A DNA stretch of 64,000 bases from Bicyclus anynana. Lineage: Eukaryota > Arthropoda > Insecta > Lepidoptera > Nymphalidae. Of this stretch, positions 1-10,700 are shown one piece after another. The first letter of the stretch is position 1; the number at the start of each line of letters is the position of its first letter. Below the pieces are notes generated by a model. The model had not been told where the DNA came from, did not search any database, and saw nothing but the letters and a program-made list of their open reading frames with translations. Location of the stretch: NCBI RefSeq assembly GCF_947172395.1, contig NC_069086.1, forward strand, positions 13,052,501 to 13,116,500. The letters run 5' to 3'. The position numbers and the translations under genes were made by a program.

Positions 1-850
1 ATTGATGAGTTTCTTCAGTCACACACCAACTTCTCGAAGGGTGGTATCAGCTCTACGTTCAGGGTTTCTCGCGATGTGCCTTTCAAATGGAAAAATGTTC
101 TAGATTTTAATTACGTAAACGAGATACAGGTGAGTTCATTCAATACGTATGTATCTATAGGTACTACAGCCTGCATTATGTGTACCGTTTACCTACAAAC
201 AATTAGAAATGTAGGTAGAAACGCATGTCTTTCATAAGTTATTTCTTTTAAATTTGGTATTGTTTTTTTTTATTAATTGCTATTCAAAATATATTAAATA
301 TATTGTTCTAAGCTTATTAATCGCACAATGCTTCAACCCAATGCTGCAACTGGTAATTGTTTGGGAACAAGTTAAAACACTTTTTAGCACTTAACAAAAT
401 AGTGACGAGTGAATAAAAAGGTCCGTGTTAATAACCCACCTATCTGATGACATATATTAGGTATATTGCTGATCAATAGGTGTGGACATGGGAATTTCCC
501 TGGGATCAATGGAATGGGAATGGGAAATGTAAATCCTGTAATCTTACACTTACTTATTTTGTAGATGTTTGTTATTCAATCAAAGCTGAACTGATCTGGG
601 TGAAATTAATACAGAGATAGATTATAGCCTGTCTCCTGTCCCGTATGCAGTGTGACATGACATGACCCAAAAGTAGTAAAAATAATTTAATGAATGTCAT
701 CACTTTAATTTCCAGATGAAATGCAAGGAGGCTATGTCTCTATGGGGCTACCGCAACGCACACAACGCCACACACATGACCAGTAAAGATTACAACCCGC
801 TCGACCAGAACCACTGTGTTGACCAGTTTCTGATCCCTCCGGATAATTAA
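1..850 (+). CDS. Carbohydrate sulfotransferase, last two coding exons (5' part outside window)
   Basis: Two exons are visible, 1-129 and 716-850, joined in phase 0 across a GTGAGT...TTCCAG intron, with stop TAA at 848-850. The translation opens with IDEFLQSHTN, includes STFRVSRDVPFKWKNVLDF and continues after the intron with MKCKEAMSLWGYRNAHNATH. This matches, nearly residue for residue, the last part of the complete sulfotransferase at 7753-17243, so the family (Golgi type II enzymes that move sulfate from PAPS to sugars) is assigned by that match. The PAPS-binding motifs lie upstream of the window. The C-terminus is longer than the paralogue's, ending CVDQFLIPPDN. A poly(A) signal AATAAA lies at 1072-1077. 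The sugar acceptor cannot be told. Confidence 0.88.
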
Positions 851-1115
851 CCAGTTTGGGGCTCATCAGGGTAACTGGCAGAGCGAGGGGATCCATCCCA
901 GTTCTAAAGTACCTTCAATCCTACAATGAAGGAGTCTAGTCCTTTCATCATAAACTTCTTCAATTAACTAATGGAGTTACTAGCCTATGTTATTCACTTA
1001 AAGTGTAGCTTTCCATTGTTTTGTTTTTTTTTATTGACGAAGTAGTTTTAAAGCCTATTCGTTAAAATCAAAATAAAAAAAACAAATCTCACCTCTTTAT
1101 AATATAATATAGAAT

Positions 1116-1316
1116 ACTAGCAGATCCTCGCGGTTTCCCCCGCGTAGTTTCCGTTCCCAAAAGAATAAGAGGATAAAATATAGCCTATAGCACACGGAGA
1201 TATTGCAGCTTCCAATCAATGAAAGATTTTTTCAAATCCCTTCAGTAGTTTCGGAGCATTTAATGCAAACAAACAAACAATCAAATATTTCCTCGTCCTA
1301 CTTATAATAACATGCC
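1116..1316 (-). mobile_element. Helitron-like non-autonomous element
   Basis: On the minus strand it ends in CTAGT preceded by a GC-rich segment, and starts near an A/T-rich TTATAAG end followed by TTTGTTTG repeats. The middle carries the family core 'ggataaaatatagcctata'. Several better copies in this window define the family (for example 12868-13071). Confidence 0.6.
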
Positions 1317-2187
1317 TGCTAATATTTGCTAAGTTTTTGCAATGAATAATAGAATAAATATAAATCTAAAAGGTCAATACAATTTATGTATATTCGTACT
1401 ATAATTATACAAACTATGTGATCAACAAATACTTATTAGTAAGAGGCTTAAAATTGAGGTCAATTTTTATTTGCACGTTCATTATGTGTAACCTAATATT
1501 TGTGCGATTTACGAAAAAGACCATTAATTCAAGAATTAAATCGCCCATTCATTTAATTAACATTTGCTTACTATTAAGAGGGAGATACTCGTAATTGGAT
1601 TTTTATTAATAGCAAATTAAAACACCAAACTTTCGAGTGCTTCTGTGGTGCAATCGTATAAGTAGGTATACCAAAGTTACCTTTTAAGTCCTGGTTTCGA
1701 TGTCCATTTCATTACACGATTCAGTTAGCAAAATGTTTCGATTAAGTTTCCATCTTGCCCCCAAAAGGAACTGCCATATTCAGATTTAGTTTATTTACGG
1801 TACGCACATAGGCGTGTATAGGTGTGGGGGGACTAAGAGGTGGAGGCGACAAAGTTTGTTTAAGCGGATGTCAAGGATACTCGTGACGTTTTTTTATGGG
1901 TTTCACCGTCTTCACCACGTTGCTTGTAAAAACTCAGTTTGGATCATTCTTTACTCTGTGTCTGCAGCAATAAAAATATTGGTCCTATTGGTCCTTCCAA
2001 AGAGGATACAATTTATAAAATCTTTCACTTATAAACGTCAAGAGTTAATTCCTTTTCTCTATGGATTTTATTATTGACTGTCAAAATCGAAGCACAAATA
2101 TTGTCCCTATTTGTGTTTACTTTTAAAAATAAATTTGTGTGTAATAAATTTATTCGGAACTAATAATTAATAAGCAATAAATCAATA
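1317..2187. other. Intergenic, no gene recognised
   Basis: AT-rich sequence between the sulfotransferase end and the g-like cluster. An 87-codon open frame starting at 1814 has no recognisable motif. The promoter of the g-like cluster should lie at the right end, but I see no clear TATA box or initiator. Confidence 0.5.
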
Positions 2188-2848
2188 ATGGCACGGATAG
2201 CAAGGATAGCTTTAGATTTAACATTAGGTATGTATATTTTTTTACATATTAGCTGTAAACTGAATTGTATTTTAAATAGATCCTCAATTCTGAAAATACT
2301 AGATGAATGTAAATTTTGCAACTAGAATTACAAAAGAAGGGAGGATGATCAAAGAAAATTGGGTTGAAGTGTATGAATGTGGAATGGAAGATGAATTTTC
2401 TTGTATTACAGTTGATTGGAAAAGGAAGAGATGTTTTGCTGACCCTCTTAGTGTGATTTAAAGACGACAAGATGATAAAGAGTTTCTCAAAGAAAGTGCA
2501 AAACAATAATTATATGAACTTAAAAAAATTGTAATACGCCCCTACATAATTAACCATTAACCAATGTTTATGATTTATGCACGTCTTTGTTTTGCAGTTT
2601 CTCTGAGTAAAGTTCGACCCGCTGTATCTCATTTATGGTATAGTGCAAAAACTGCAATAGGAAACACTCGAGTCAGAAGATTAGTATGTAATCCAGTTGT
2701 AGATAAAGCAGAAGTTGCCGTAGACAAACTCGCAGATGTAATGGTCTCTTTACTCACTAAACTACGTGATCAGCAACTTCCAAAAGAGCTGAAATATTTA
2801 GAACAGGAGATAAAGAAAATTAAATGTAGAATTGAACATAAAAAATAG
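2188..2848 (+). CDS. ATP synthase subunit g-like short protein, isoform A (alternative last exon)
   Basis: Exon 1 (2188-2227) encodes MARIARIALDLTL and ends in phase 1 before GTATGT. Joined to the exon after TTTGCAG at 2598 it reads on to stop TAG 2846-2848, giving 96 aa. The segment SKVRPAVSHLWYSAKTAI resembles the conserved N-terminal 'KPxxxxxWxYAK' region of mitochondrial ATP synthase subunit g (family ATP-synt_G), a membrane-sector subunit that helps dimerise the enzyme. The C-terminal transmembrane helix of that family is absent; a charged Lys/Glu-rich helix replaces it. A possible poly(A) signal ATTAAA lies at 2893-2898. Exon 1 and the phase-1 junction are shared with isoform B. Homology is weak and the function is inferred; exon structure is better supported than role. 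Confidence 0.6.
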
Positions 2849-3515
2849 CTTTTTAAAGTTCTATTTAATGTAATTTTGTTTTAACTTTTAATATTAAATA
2901 CATCAAAAAATATTGATTACTTTTTGACTTGCACCCGTTTTAATCCATCGGCATTTCATTTTATTAAGGATCAAGAATTTTTATTTTTTAGAAACAAGCA
3001 AAATTTTGAAGCCAGCTGTAGGTACAGCATGGCAATATGCGAAATCCGAAATTGTTCCACCGATGACTATAAACTTTTGGTATGGACCTATGGGCAAAAA
3101 GATTGAAGATACAATTTCTAATGCAAGTAATACGTTTATTGCTCAAATACAAAGTCAAATAAAAGCAATAGATGAGGCAGAAGCAAGACAAATAAAACTA
3201 AAAGAAGCCGAAGCTAAAGCAGCAGCAGAAAAAATTTCCGCTGAAGCAAAGAAAAAAGCTGAGGAAGCTAAAAAGCAAAAAGAAAATAAACGATTAGCCG
3301 CAGAAGCTAAAGCTAGAGAAGAAGCTAAAAAGCAGAAAGAAAACAAACGATTAGCCGCAGAAGCTAAAGCTAAAGAGGAAGCTAAATCAAAGAAAAAAGA
3401 TAAAAATAATGGAAAATCCCCACCAAAGACCGCCGCAGCACCTAAAGCTAAACAGGAAGCTAAACCACAGAAAAAAGATACAAGTAGTAAAAAACCCCCA
3501 GCTAAGACCGCCTAA
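2188..3515 (+). CDS. ATP synthase subunit g-like protein with Lys/Ala/Glu tail, isoform B
   Basis: The same first exon (2188-2227) fits in frame to a second exon starting at 2992 after TTATTTTTTAG, giving 187 aa with stop TAA 3513-3515. The segment SKILKPAVGTAWQYAKSEIV followed by PP matches the subunit g pattern 'KP..W.YAK.E.VPP' clearly, better than isoform A. After about residue 60 the protein changes to a long Ala/Lys/Glu coiled-coil-like tail containing a near-exact repeat of about 21 residues (around EEAKKQKENKRLAAEAKA, twice). The usual C-terminal membrane helix of subunit g is absent. In-frame coding-like sequence continues past the stop to 3611. It could be a mitochondrial structural variant, perhaps tissue-restricted; that is inference. 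RNA evidence is needed to tell two isoforms from two genes. Confidence 0.62.
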
Positions 3516-3611
3516 AAAGTTAAAACTCCGCCAAAAGCTACAGTCAAAGCTGAAACTAAGCCACCAGTAAAAAAAGATGGCCCTAAAAATAAGAATCCCA
3601 AAAAAAAATAG
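3516..3611 (+). pseudogene. In-frame extension of isoform B beyond its stop codon
   Basis: Directly after TAA at 3513-3515 the same frame stays open for 31 codons to TAG 3609-3611. It has the same Lys/Pro/Ala/Thr composition as the tail before it (KVKTPPKATVKAETKPPVKK and similar). This looks like former coding sequence cut off by a nonsense change, or a readthrough tail. An assembly or sequencing error at the TAA is also possible. Confidence 0.5.
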
Positions 3612-3726
3612 ATATGTTATTAGAAAAAATCCACCAACAATATAGAGCTGAGTAATTAAAAATATTTTATGTGATTATTATTAACATTATTAATTATAGT
3701 ATGCTTTACTATTGTTTTATTTATAC

Positions 3727-3905
3727 TAGAAAACGCATGCGACTTCTTCCACGTGTAGTTCTGTTTTTCACAAATATTGTGGAAACCATGGATTTCTTCG
3801 GGATAAGCAACCTATATAGTGCTCAATGACTTCCTCTTTCAGTGAAAATCCCATTCAAATCGGTCATGCCGTTCCAAAGACTGGACAGACTTCTCTTAGG
3901 GCTTA
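3727..3905 (-). mobile_element. Diverged Helitron-like fragment
   Basis: The order 'gcgacttcttccacgtgtag...ttcacaaat...ggaaaccatggatttcttcgggataa' follows the family consensus seen at 43327-43480 and 52005-52160, with many substitutions. It lies between the two g-like genes. Confidence 0.5.
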
Positions 3906-4350
3906 ATTTCTTTTCCAAATTATCTAGGACCAACTTCTTCACCTTTACCAATAAACAAAAGGATTATCAAAATCAGGTACCGCTCAGTAAAAACACCTGT
4001 TCTTACATTTAAAAATATGCGTCGAATCGATAACCTTGTCTCTGTATCATATAGGTATACTCCATAGATTTAAGAATCAGTACAAGTACCTTATCGGAGT
4101 ATATGGTTTTATCTTTCGTCGGTTGAAAAAAAACTTATAAAATCTAAAACCATAACACAATATGATATTTCAACACAGGCTTCAACTGTGGCCTTTTTTA
4201 TTTTGTGCAGGCATTAATCTGTGGGCGTATAATTATCATTAAGCTGTGGGCATTTCAATGTCGTAATGACTGGATGTGTAATAATTTACTCTTTGGACTG
4301 AAAGTAAAAACAAATAAATTAAAATAATATTATTCTTTAAAAATTTAAGG

Positions 4351-6284
4351 ATGGCGACTATTTCGAATAAATTGACCAATTCTTTCCTACGTAAGTCGAA
4401 TTACTTACTAACGTTTTTTACACGAATTTAAATTATTCTATTCCATTGATAGGTTTCAGGACAATGCTCATTCATGAAATAAGCGACGTCTATAAACCTA
4501 GATTAAAAGAAAGAACAGATGATTTGATTGAAATAATAAAAGAGAAATCTGGTAAAGCATTACAATCAGAGTTTGCACGTAAAATGAGAGTTGCTAAAGG
4601 TTATTATCAGTTGGAAATGTCTGTACCAAAGATCAATGAAATGAAGGTATTCTACGTATAATATCTAATTATTTATATTAAATCGCGTAGCTGTAGTGGT
4701 AAGGACAATACATGTTGTTGGTGAAGTTTAGCTGTGTGCCATTCCATTTCGTCATCATCATCATTATCATCCGGTGGACGTCCACAGACATAAGCCTCTT
4801 GCATGGAACTCCAAGCACAACGATTTCGAGCCGCCAGCATCCAGCGGCTCCCTGCAACCCGCTTCATATCTTCGGTCCACCTAGTGGGGGGTCGACCAAC
4901 ACTGCGCTTTCCGGTGCGGGGTCGCCATTCCAGCGCCTTGGGACCCCAACGTCCATCGGCTCTTTGAACTATTTACCTGTCCATTGCCACTTCAGCTTCG
5001 CGACTCGGTGAGCTATGTTAGTGACTTTGGTTCGTCTGCGATCTCCTCATTTCTGATTCGATACCATTTACAGACAAATACTTCCCTAAAACTTTTCAAT
5101 ATTCTGGGGAAACAATAAAGCCCGTGTACTTCGACATTTATCATCATTCTCACCCTCTACATTCAAACTACGACTTAACCAATTACATTTTATAATAACG
5201 GTTGCCTCTTACTCTTTTACGCAACAAACATTAATTTTCTGTAATTTGAGTTCTGAAATTTTGTCTTTTTGAGTTTTTAATATAATTAATATCTTGGTTT
5301 TGTAAATATAACTTCGCAACCTACTTTTTAGACTCCTTGAATATTCGGGTAAGGTTTAGTGCTACGACTTTTAAGCTATCAATCAGTTCCTCAATGTAAT
5401 TGAGAAACCCATTGATTGTTACTGTGCCCGCTGTAATATAGATGCTAAGACTGCTTCTGCTAGGCATCACGGAGATCTACAAAGCATTAATGCGGTCTAA
5501 GTTGGAATACGCTCACCTAGGTGAGCTCATTCCATAGGTGTCGAATAGGCATCTTCTAGAGATGCCTATTCAGTCTTGCTTTGAAGGTGTGTGGGGAAGT
5601 CGCTTTGTCGCAGAAACGCTAATGGTAGATTCAAATTGGAGACCGCGGGGACGTCCGAACCGAACCCACCCTGGGAATCGTCATTACGACCTCTCTTCGG
5701 TTCCCAATCGGCACAATGGAAGCCAATCCAGGATTTTGCGCGGGGCACCCTTTTGTAGGTGGCTAAGCTACGATCGGGCCCCTACCTGCGGTCGGCCAGC
5801 GACGAGCGTGCTTCGGATACCGCTGCTCTCTAAATTGAGCCGCACGGCCCCGTGACAGCTCAGGTCAGAACCTGTCTATACAGACCCACTCTCCGTGTGA
5901 AGGCTACTACGAGCACCGCTCCAGAACACTAAACGTTTTACGCACTGCAAAGACGTGGAATGCTCTTGCAGTATCCGTTTGCCCCACCACCTACAATATA
6001 GGTAAATAGATAATAGTAGATTGTAAAGTCAACATCTCTCGAGGATGCTGATAATTACGTACTAAAAATTTAGAGTTCATAAGCTAATAATTATTATGTT
6101 TTATTTTTCATAGAGGCTACAAGAAGATATCGCTCTAGCTAAAGATTTCATAAAAAATGGCTGTTACAAAGATCTGACTGTGCGTCAAGCCTGGTTGCTG
6201 TTTTTAGTAGGAACAGAGATTATTATGTGGTTTTTCGTAGGGGAAGTGATTGGAAAAATGCATATCATTGGTTATAAAGTTTAA
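4351..6284 (+). CDS. ATP synthase subunit g-like protein with C-terminal membrane helix
   Basis: Three exons: 4351-4390, 4453-4646 and 6114-6284, joined in phase 1 and phase 0, giving 134 aa. The last exon is the clear evidence: LTVRQAWLLFLVGTEIIMWF, then FVGEVIGKMHIIGYKV, which has the family's single transmembrane helix with a GxxxG-like spacing and the terminal 'GK..IIGY.V' signature of mitochondrial ATP synthase subunit g. The middle exon has YKPRLKER and the degenerate AKGYYQLEMSVPKI in place of the canonical 'W.YAK.E.VPP'. The protein is longer than typical subunit g (about 100 aa) because of an insertion in exon 2. Exon 1 has the same length (13 codons plus one base) and intron phase as the neighbouring gene at 2188, so the two probably arose by duplication. 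Poly(A) signal AATAAA is at 6330-6335. This is probably a divergent paralogue, not the housekeeping subunit. Confidence 0.8.
4755..5070 (-). mobile_element. RTE-type LINE 3' fragment
   Basis: Read on the minus strand it gives the conserved RTE reverse-transcriptase C-terminal string (IRNEEIRRRT-like, then 'VAKLKWQWTG') and ends in an ATGATGATAATG tail at 4755. Only the 3' end is present. It sits in intron 2 of the g-like gene. Confidence 0.75.
5440..5990. repeat. Unclassified GC-rich insertion
   Basis: A GC-rich block inside an AT-rich intron, with sharp composition edges. Both strands are open over about 180-320 bases (5538-5855 plus, 5566-5748 minus), but neither frame shows a domain. Its composition suggests a LINE or other transposon remnant. 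Confidence 0.4.
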
Positions 6285-6329
6285 ACTTAATTATAATATA
6301 TTCTCCTGTCTTCTCTTTTCTGTTGTGAA

Positions 6330-6335
6330 AATAAA
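6330..6335 (+). terminator. Poly(A) signal of the g-like gene
   Basis: AATAAA lies 46 bases after the stop codon of the 4351-6284 gene. Confidence 0.6.
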
Positions 6336-6600
6336 GGGATTTAATTCTTTTTGCTATTCACCTTCAGATGCTTGATTAGTAATAATATTTTTAATTAATT
6401 ATATGATGATAGTAGCCTTGTACCGGTCGCCATTTTGATAATTTCCGAAAATTATTAGGTAGGTCATTTTGTTCTAAGACTGTAGACTGTAGTAAATTGT
6501 TTCACTGCGTTTAGAGTCTTAAATATCTCTTAAGAACTATAGGTATCTATTGTGTTCATGAGTGATGCATAAGAGACTATTAAATATTTTTTATCGATCA

Positions 6601-7060
6601 GCGTCCAGACTCCAGCCACTGTCACAGTCAGACACAGTGGCTTGAGACTGGACGCTCACTTTAGGCCGCTTATAAGTTTTAAACACAGAACAGACATCGT
6701 AATTTTTTAATTTTCGTGTTGAGTAAGTGCCGATGGCTCCATGTGGGAGCACTAAGGCGACACCGAGGGGTTTGGGCGAGCGCAGAAGCATCGCCTGCTG
6801 ACACCCGAAGGCTCAAATAAAGATAGAGGTCGGAACGACTCTTTATGAGCGTCTCCTATGAGACTCGGATCTCGGCTTAGAGAGTCATTCTGGAGGGAGT
6901 ACCTAACCGTGACCTGAATGAATCAGTCTGGACTGGAAGACCCCAAGGTCGTTAGAAAAGCCACGTCCGGGTGTGACATCGCTAAAAGCCAACGCTTTAG
7001 TTTTAAAGATAGGCATGAACAAACAGACTGATTTTTATTATCTCGGCATTTTGGATCATT
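6601..7060. other. Structured GC-richer segment with a strong hairpin at 6601-6655
   Basis: 6601-6622 and 6634-6655 are 22-base inverted arms with two mismatches around an 11-base loop. Downstream, 6720-7000 contains further short stems (for example ggctcc/gggagc) and is GC-richer than its surroundings. It could be the 3' end of a retroelement or an unannotated structured RNA. No protein frame is convincing. Confidence 0.35.
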
Positions 7061-7556
7061 TAGGATGGACGTAGAGAAAATGTTAAGAAAATAAACGTAA
7101 ACCAAGCTAAGTTAATTGTTGTAATTAGGTAGGTATATAAAACAGTAAGACGCACTATGTAGCAAATAATTCTAATTTTATACATGCGGCGTGCTGTGCT
7201 TACCTTTTCAAATGGTCGATCTCCAGATCTCGATTGGCACCTTTATAACTTACTTGTTACTTGTTAGTAGAAGTACTATCTATGTACTTACTGTACACTT
7301 GGTAAACTGCATTGCATTTACCACTCATTTACTAACAGGATGTTAGCTGTGAAGGACGTCTACCAGATTTAATTTTGTGTGCGAGTATTTTCATTATACG
7401 GAATTGTGTTTTATTAAAACTTTATAGTTTTGAAAAAAAAATTGTTTTTAAATATCTGCCAGTGCCAAATGTCATTGAGTTGAGGTGACGTTTAACGACA
7501 TTGACGTAAAACGAAAAAAATTGACAACAGCTACATTTGACAATTAATCTTTCAAA

Positions 7557-7613
7557 ATGGCGTTGAAGGTGCAATGCGGTGTTTCCGCGGAAACGCGAAA
7601 GCTAGAATCATGA
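7557..7613 (+). promoter_or_regulatory. Candidate upstream ORF in the sulfotransferase leader
   Basis: CAAAATGG gives a start codon in strong context 196 bases before the main ATG. The frame encodes 18 residues (MALKVQCGVSAETRKLES) and closes at TGA 7611-7613. If it lies in the 5' leader it could damp translation of the main frame. The transcription start is unknown, so it may also be promoter DNA. Confidence 0.35.
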
Positions 7614-7752
7614 TTAAAAAACACCAAATAACTTATAAAAAATGATAGTGATCGTGTGTTGGATGTGTTTGTTTTAAATTGATTACCCATTCTTACCCTG
7701 TGGTTTTTTCGTGATCAGAATTGATCAGTTTCAGTCGTGTTTTTAATTAGTA

Positions 7753-10700
7753 ATGTTGCGGCGAGTTAATTTTTATTCAATATGCATTGCGTTCGGTCTC
7801 AGTGTTCTTTTAATACTTGCTGGAAGTCGATATACAGATAACACCAATTACCGTCCATCGGAGAGTCGCAGGAATATAAGAAACTTTCTCAAACCAATCG
7901 AAGATGTCGACGAGAGTTTGCTGCAGCCGATCCCCACCAATGCAGATGACGGTACCCCTGACATCGATAAAATATTTGATAGAACTCGTTTAAAAATTAA
8001 ACATGAATTATGGAACTACAATTTCACACAATCCGGAGTTCAGAACCTTGATGGTTTGCTCATGGAGTCAGGGGGCCAACCTTTTAGGAGTTTGATCATA
8101 TCTACTTGGAGATCGGGAACAACTTTTCTCGGGGAAGTTCTTAACGCTATGCCAGGGAATTTTTATCATTATGAGCCTTTTTTAAACTTTGGCATAGTCC
8201 AGATAAGAGGCACTCCAGAGGCTGACAAGGCTTTGAAAACTATTAAAAAGATGTTCCATTGTAACTTTGATGGCATGGAAGATTATTTTGAATATGGAAA
8301 AAGTCACTGGCATCAATTTAGCCATAACACAAGACTGTGGGACCATTGTAAATATAAGAAAGAATTGTGTATTGATGCAGATTTTACTTCCAGGTTTTGT
8401 AAGTTGTTTCCTTTTCAAAGTATGAAAGTAGTACGTGTTAGGTTACGCCTTGTAAAGCAGTTGTTAGAAGATAAAGAGTGAGTATTCATTATGTTTTGTA
8501 GTAATAAACTTAATATCATATTTTAAAAAATACTAATATAAACATCAACTCACTGCTTCGCTCACTCAAACATTACTTGTTAAGCTCTATCCTTCATATA
8601 ATTTTTACTTCATATACTGTTATGTAAAGTGCTACAAGGTAATGGTTATTATTTTTGTCTGTCAATGTGTTACAACATTGCCACTGAATAGATGATATTT
8701 TCATATCTCAGTAAAGTAAGCTAATTACTTTGTTTGGTAGGTGTAATTCAGTCAAAAATAAAAATGTTAGTTGAAAATTCTGTTGATGAAATTATAGGTA
8801 GGTACTGTTGGACTAATTAATAGAAGAAAATTACTCAAATATATAAAATGTGCATGTGCATATCTTGATAAATTTCTTTATAAGAAAATAACTCATGAAA
8901 TTGAGCTAAATAATGTGGCTTGAAAATTACCCTAGCATCAACCAGGCATAACTAATTATTATGTTTTTCTTCATTATTCATGGAAAATTACTGTTAAGTA
9001 TCTAATTTCCTACTGCAATTGGGTCACACAAGATTACTTAGCCAACTGTTACATTGAATTCATTTAAGATGAGTTTTTTTATGGAACAGTATAATATGGT
9101 TACAAATAAATGAAAATTAACAAATAAATGTAAAATTAAACTTGTAAACTATGCTGTGATGATCATTGCTGTCAATTAAATTATACTTAACCTTCTTCTT
9201 CTACTTCTTGATTTACCAACAGAACAGCATCAAAAAATACAAAATAAAGCCAAATATATACCCTCAATAGCCCAACAGTAAGAGCGGTTGGACTCATCAC
9301 CGAGGTGTGGTGGTTCGATCCTCACCCTACTGGTCTATTATCGTACCCACTCCTAATACAGTCTTTCCTGACTAGTTGGACGGGGATGGGAATTTTGGTC
9401 ATATTAAAAAGATACAAAAAATTTTACAACAGCAGAATCTAAAATATCTCTCTCTCTGGCTTTCCCTTATGTCCCATCTCAATGAAAAGAGAAGAGAATA
9501 ATAATAGAAAAAAAAATTTGCCACAATTGGTTAACATTTTGTCTTACTCTTGTCTCTAAATATGTTGTGATGTGCATCTTAGATCTACTTATAGTAGACT
9601 TTAGCGGTGTGAATTCAGGAAAATCTTGTATTATATGTCTGTGTGTGTTTTGTATGAATGTTGTTTGTAACATTAGATGTGGCCTAGATGTATATACAAT
9701 CTATGGCTATGAGAAAGGTTCGTGCAAATGGACTTTTTATTAACAACATTGACAGTTTTTACTAACATTTTAGCTTTATTGGCAGACTTTGATTAATTGA
9801 AGTAACACACTATACCTATCACTTTCTCTATTCAGTGATGTTTTTGTACAATTTTACAAAGTTGGATCAAATAACTGTGACTATAAGCTATTTTTATTTT
9901 TCGTAATACAATATTCAACCATTTCCTTGCAACTGACTGCTACTTATTACATAAACTTATTTATCTTCAAGTCAAACTAAATTTTATTCAAAGAATCATC
10001 ACATCCTTCGTCAAACTAACTAACCATTCAAAAAACTTGTACAATAGTATACATAAAATTTAACACTATAAAAATTTCCAGGCTTAATCTGAAAGTAATC
10101 CTATTAATAAGAGACCCTCGTGGTGTGATGCAATCAAGGCAGCACCGTAACTTCTGCCAGCCAGCACCAGACTGTTGGAAACCTGAACTACTCTGTGCCG
10201 ACATGATCAGTGACTACGTAGCGGCTGCGAGACTCAAACAGGAGTACCCACACCGATTTATGTATGTATTACTTAACTAATCTATAAAATACTAGCCAAC
10301 GCCCTGTAGTTTCACCCACAGAGTTCTCTTTCGCATAGAATATGGGGATAAAATATAGCCTATGACACTCGCATCTCTTGACGGCCTTCTGGCACAGTTG
10401 ATTTGGCAAGACTGATGTCCTGAGTTCGATACCCGGCTGGGTCTAGGTCTGGCTGGTGGCTTCAGCAGTAGCTAGTTACCACCCTACCGGCAAAGAGGTA
10501 CCGTCAAGCGTTTTAGCATTCCGGTATGATGTCATGTAGAAACCGAAAGGAGTGTGGATTTTAATCCTACTCCTAACAAGTTAGCCCGCTTCCATTTTAG
10601 ATTGTGGTCGAGGGCTAACTTGTAAAAAATGTTAACAATATTAGACTATAAAGCTACAGTTATCATATTCTATTATAAATGATAACTTACTAAAGACAAA

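Noticed and set aside
2684..2992. Splicing of an internal donor in the 2598 exon (GTATGT at about 2683) to the 2992 exon
   Set aside because: The phases do not match: the joined frame meets a stop at once.
3155..3346. 63-codon minus-strand frame rich in Phe/Ser/Ala
   Set aside because: Shadow of the Lys/Ala/Glu tail on the plus strand.
5538..5855. 105-codon plus-strand frame in a GC-rich block
   Set aside because: Lies inside an intron between two confirmed exons, has no motif, and the opposite strand is open too; more likely transposon DNA.
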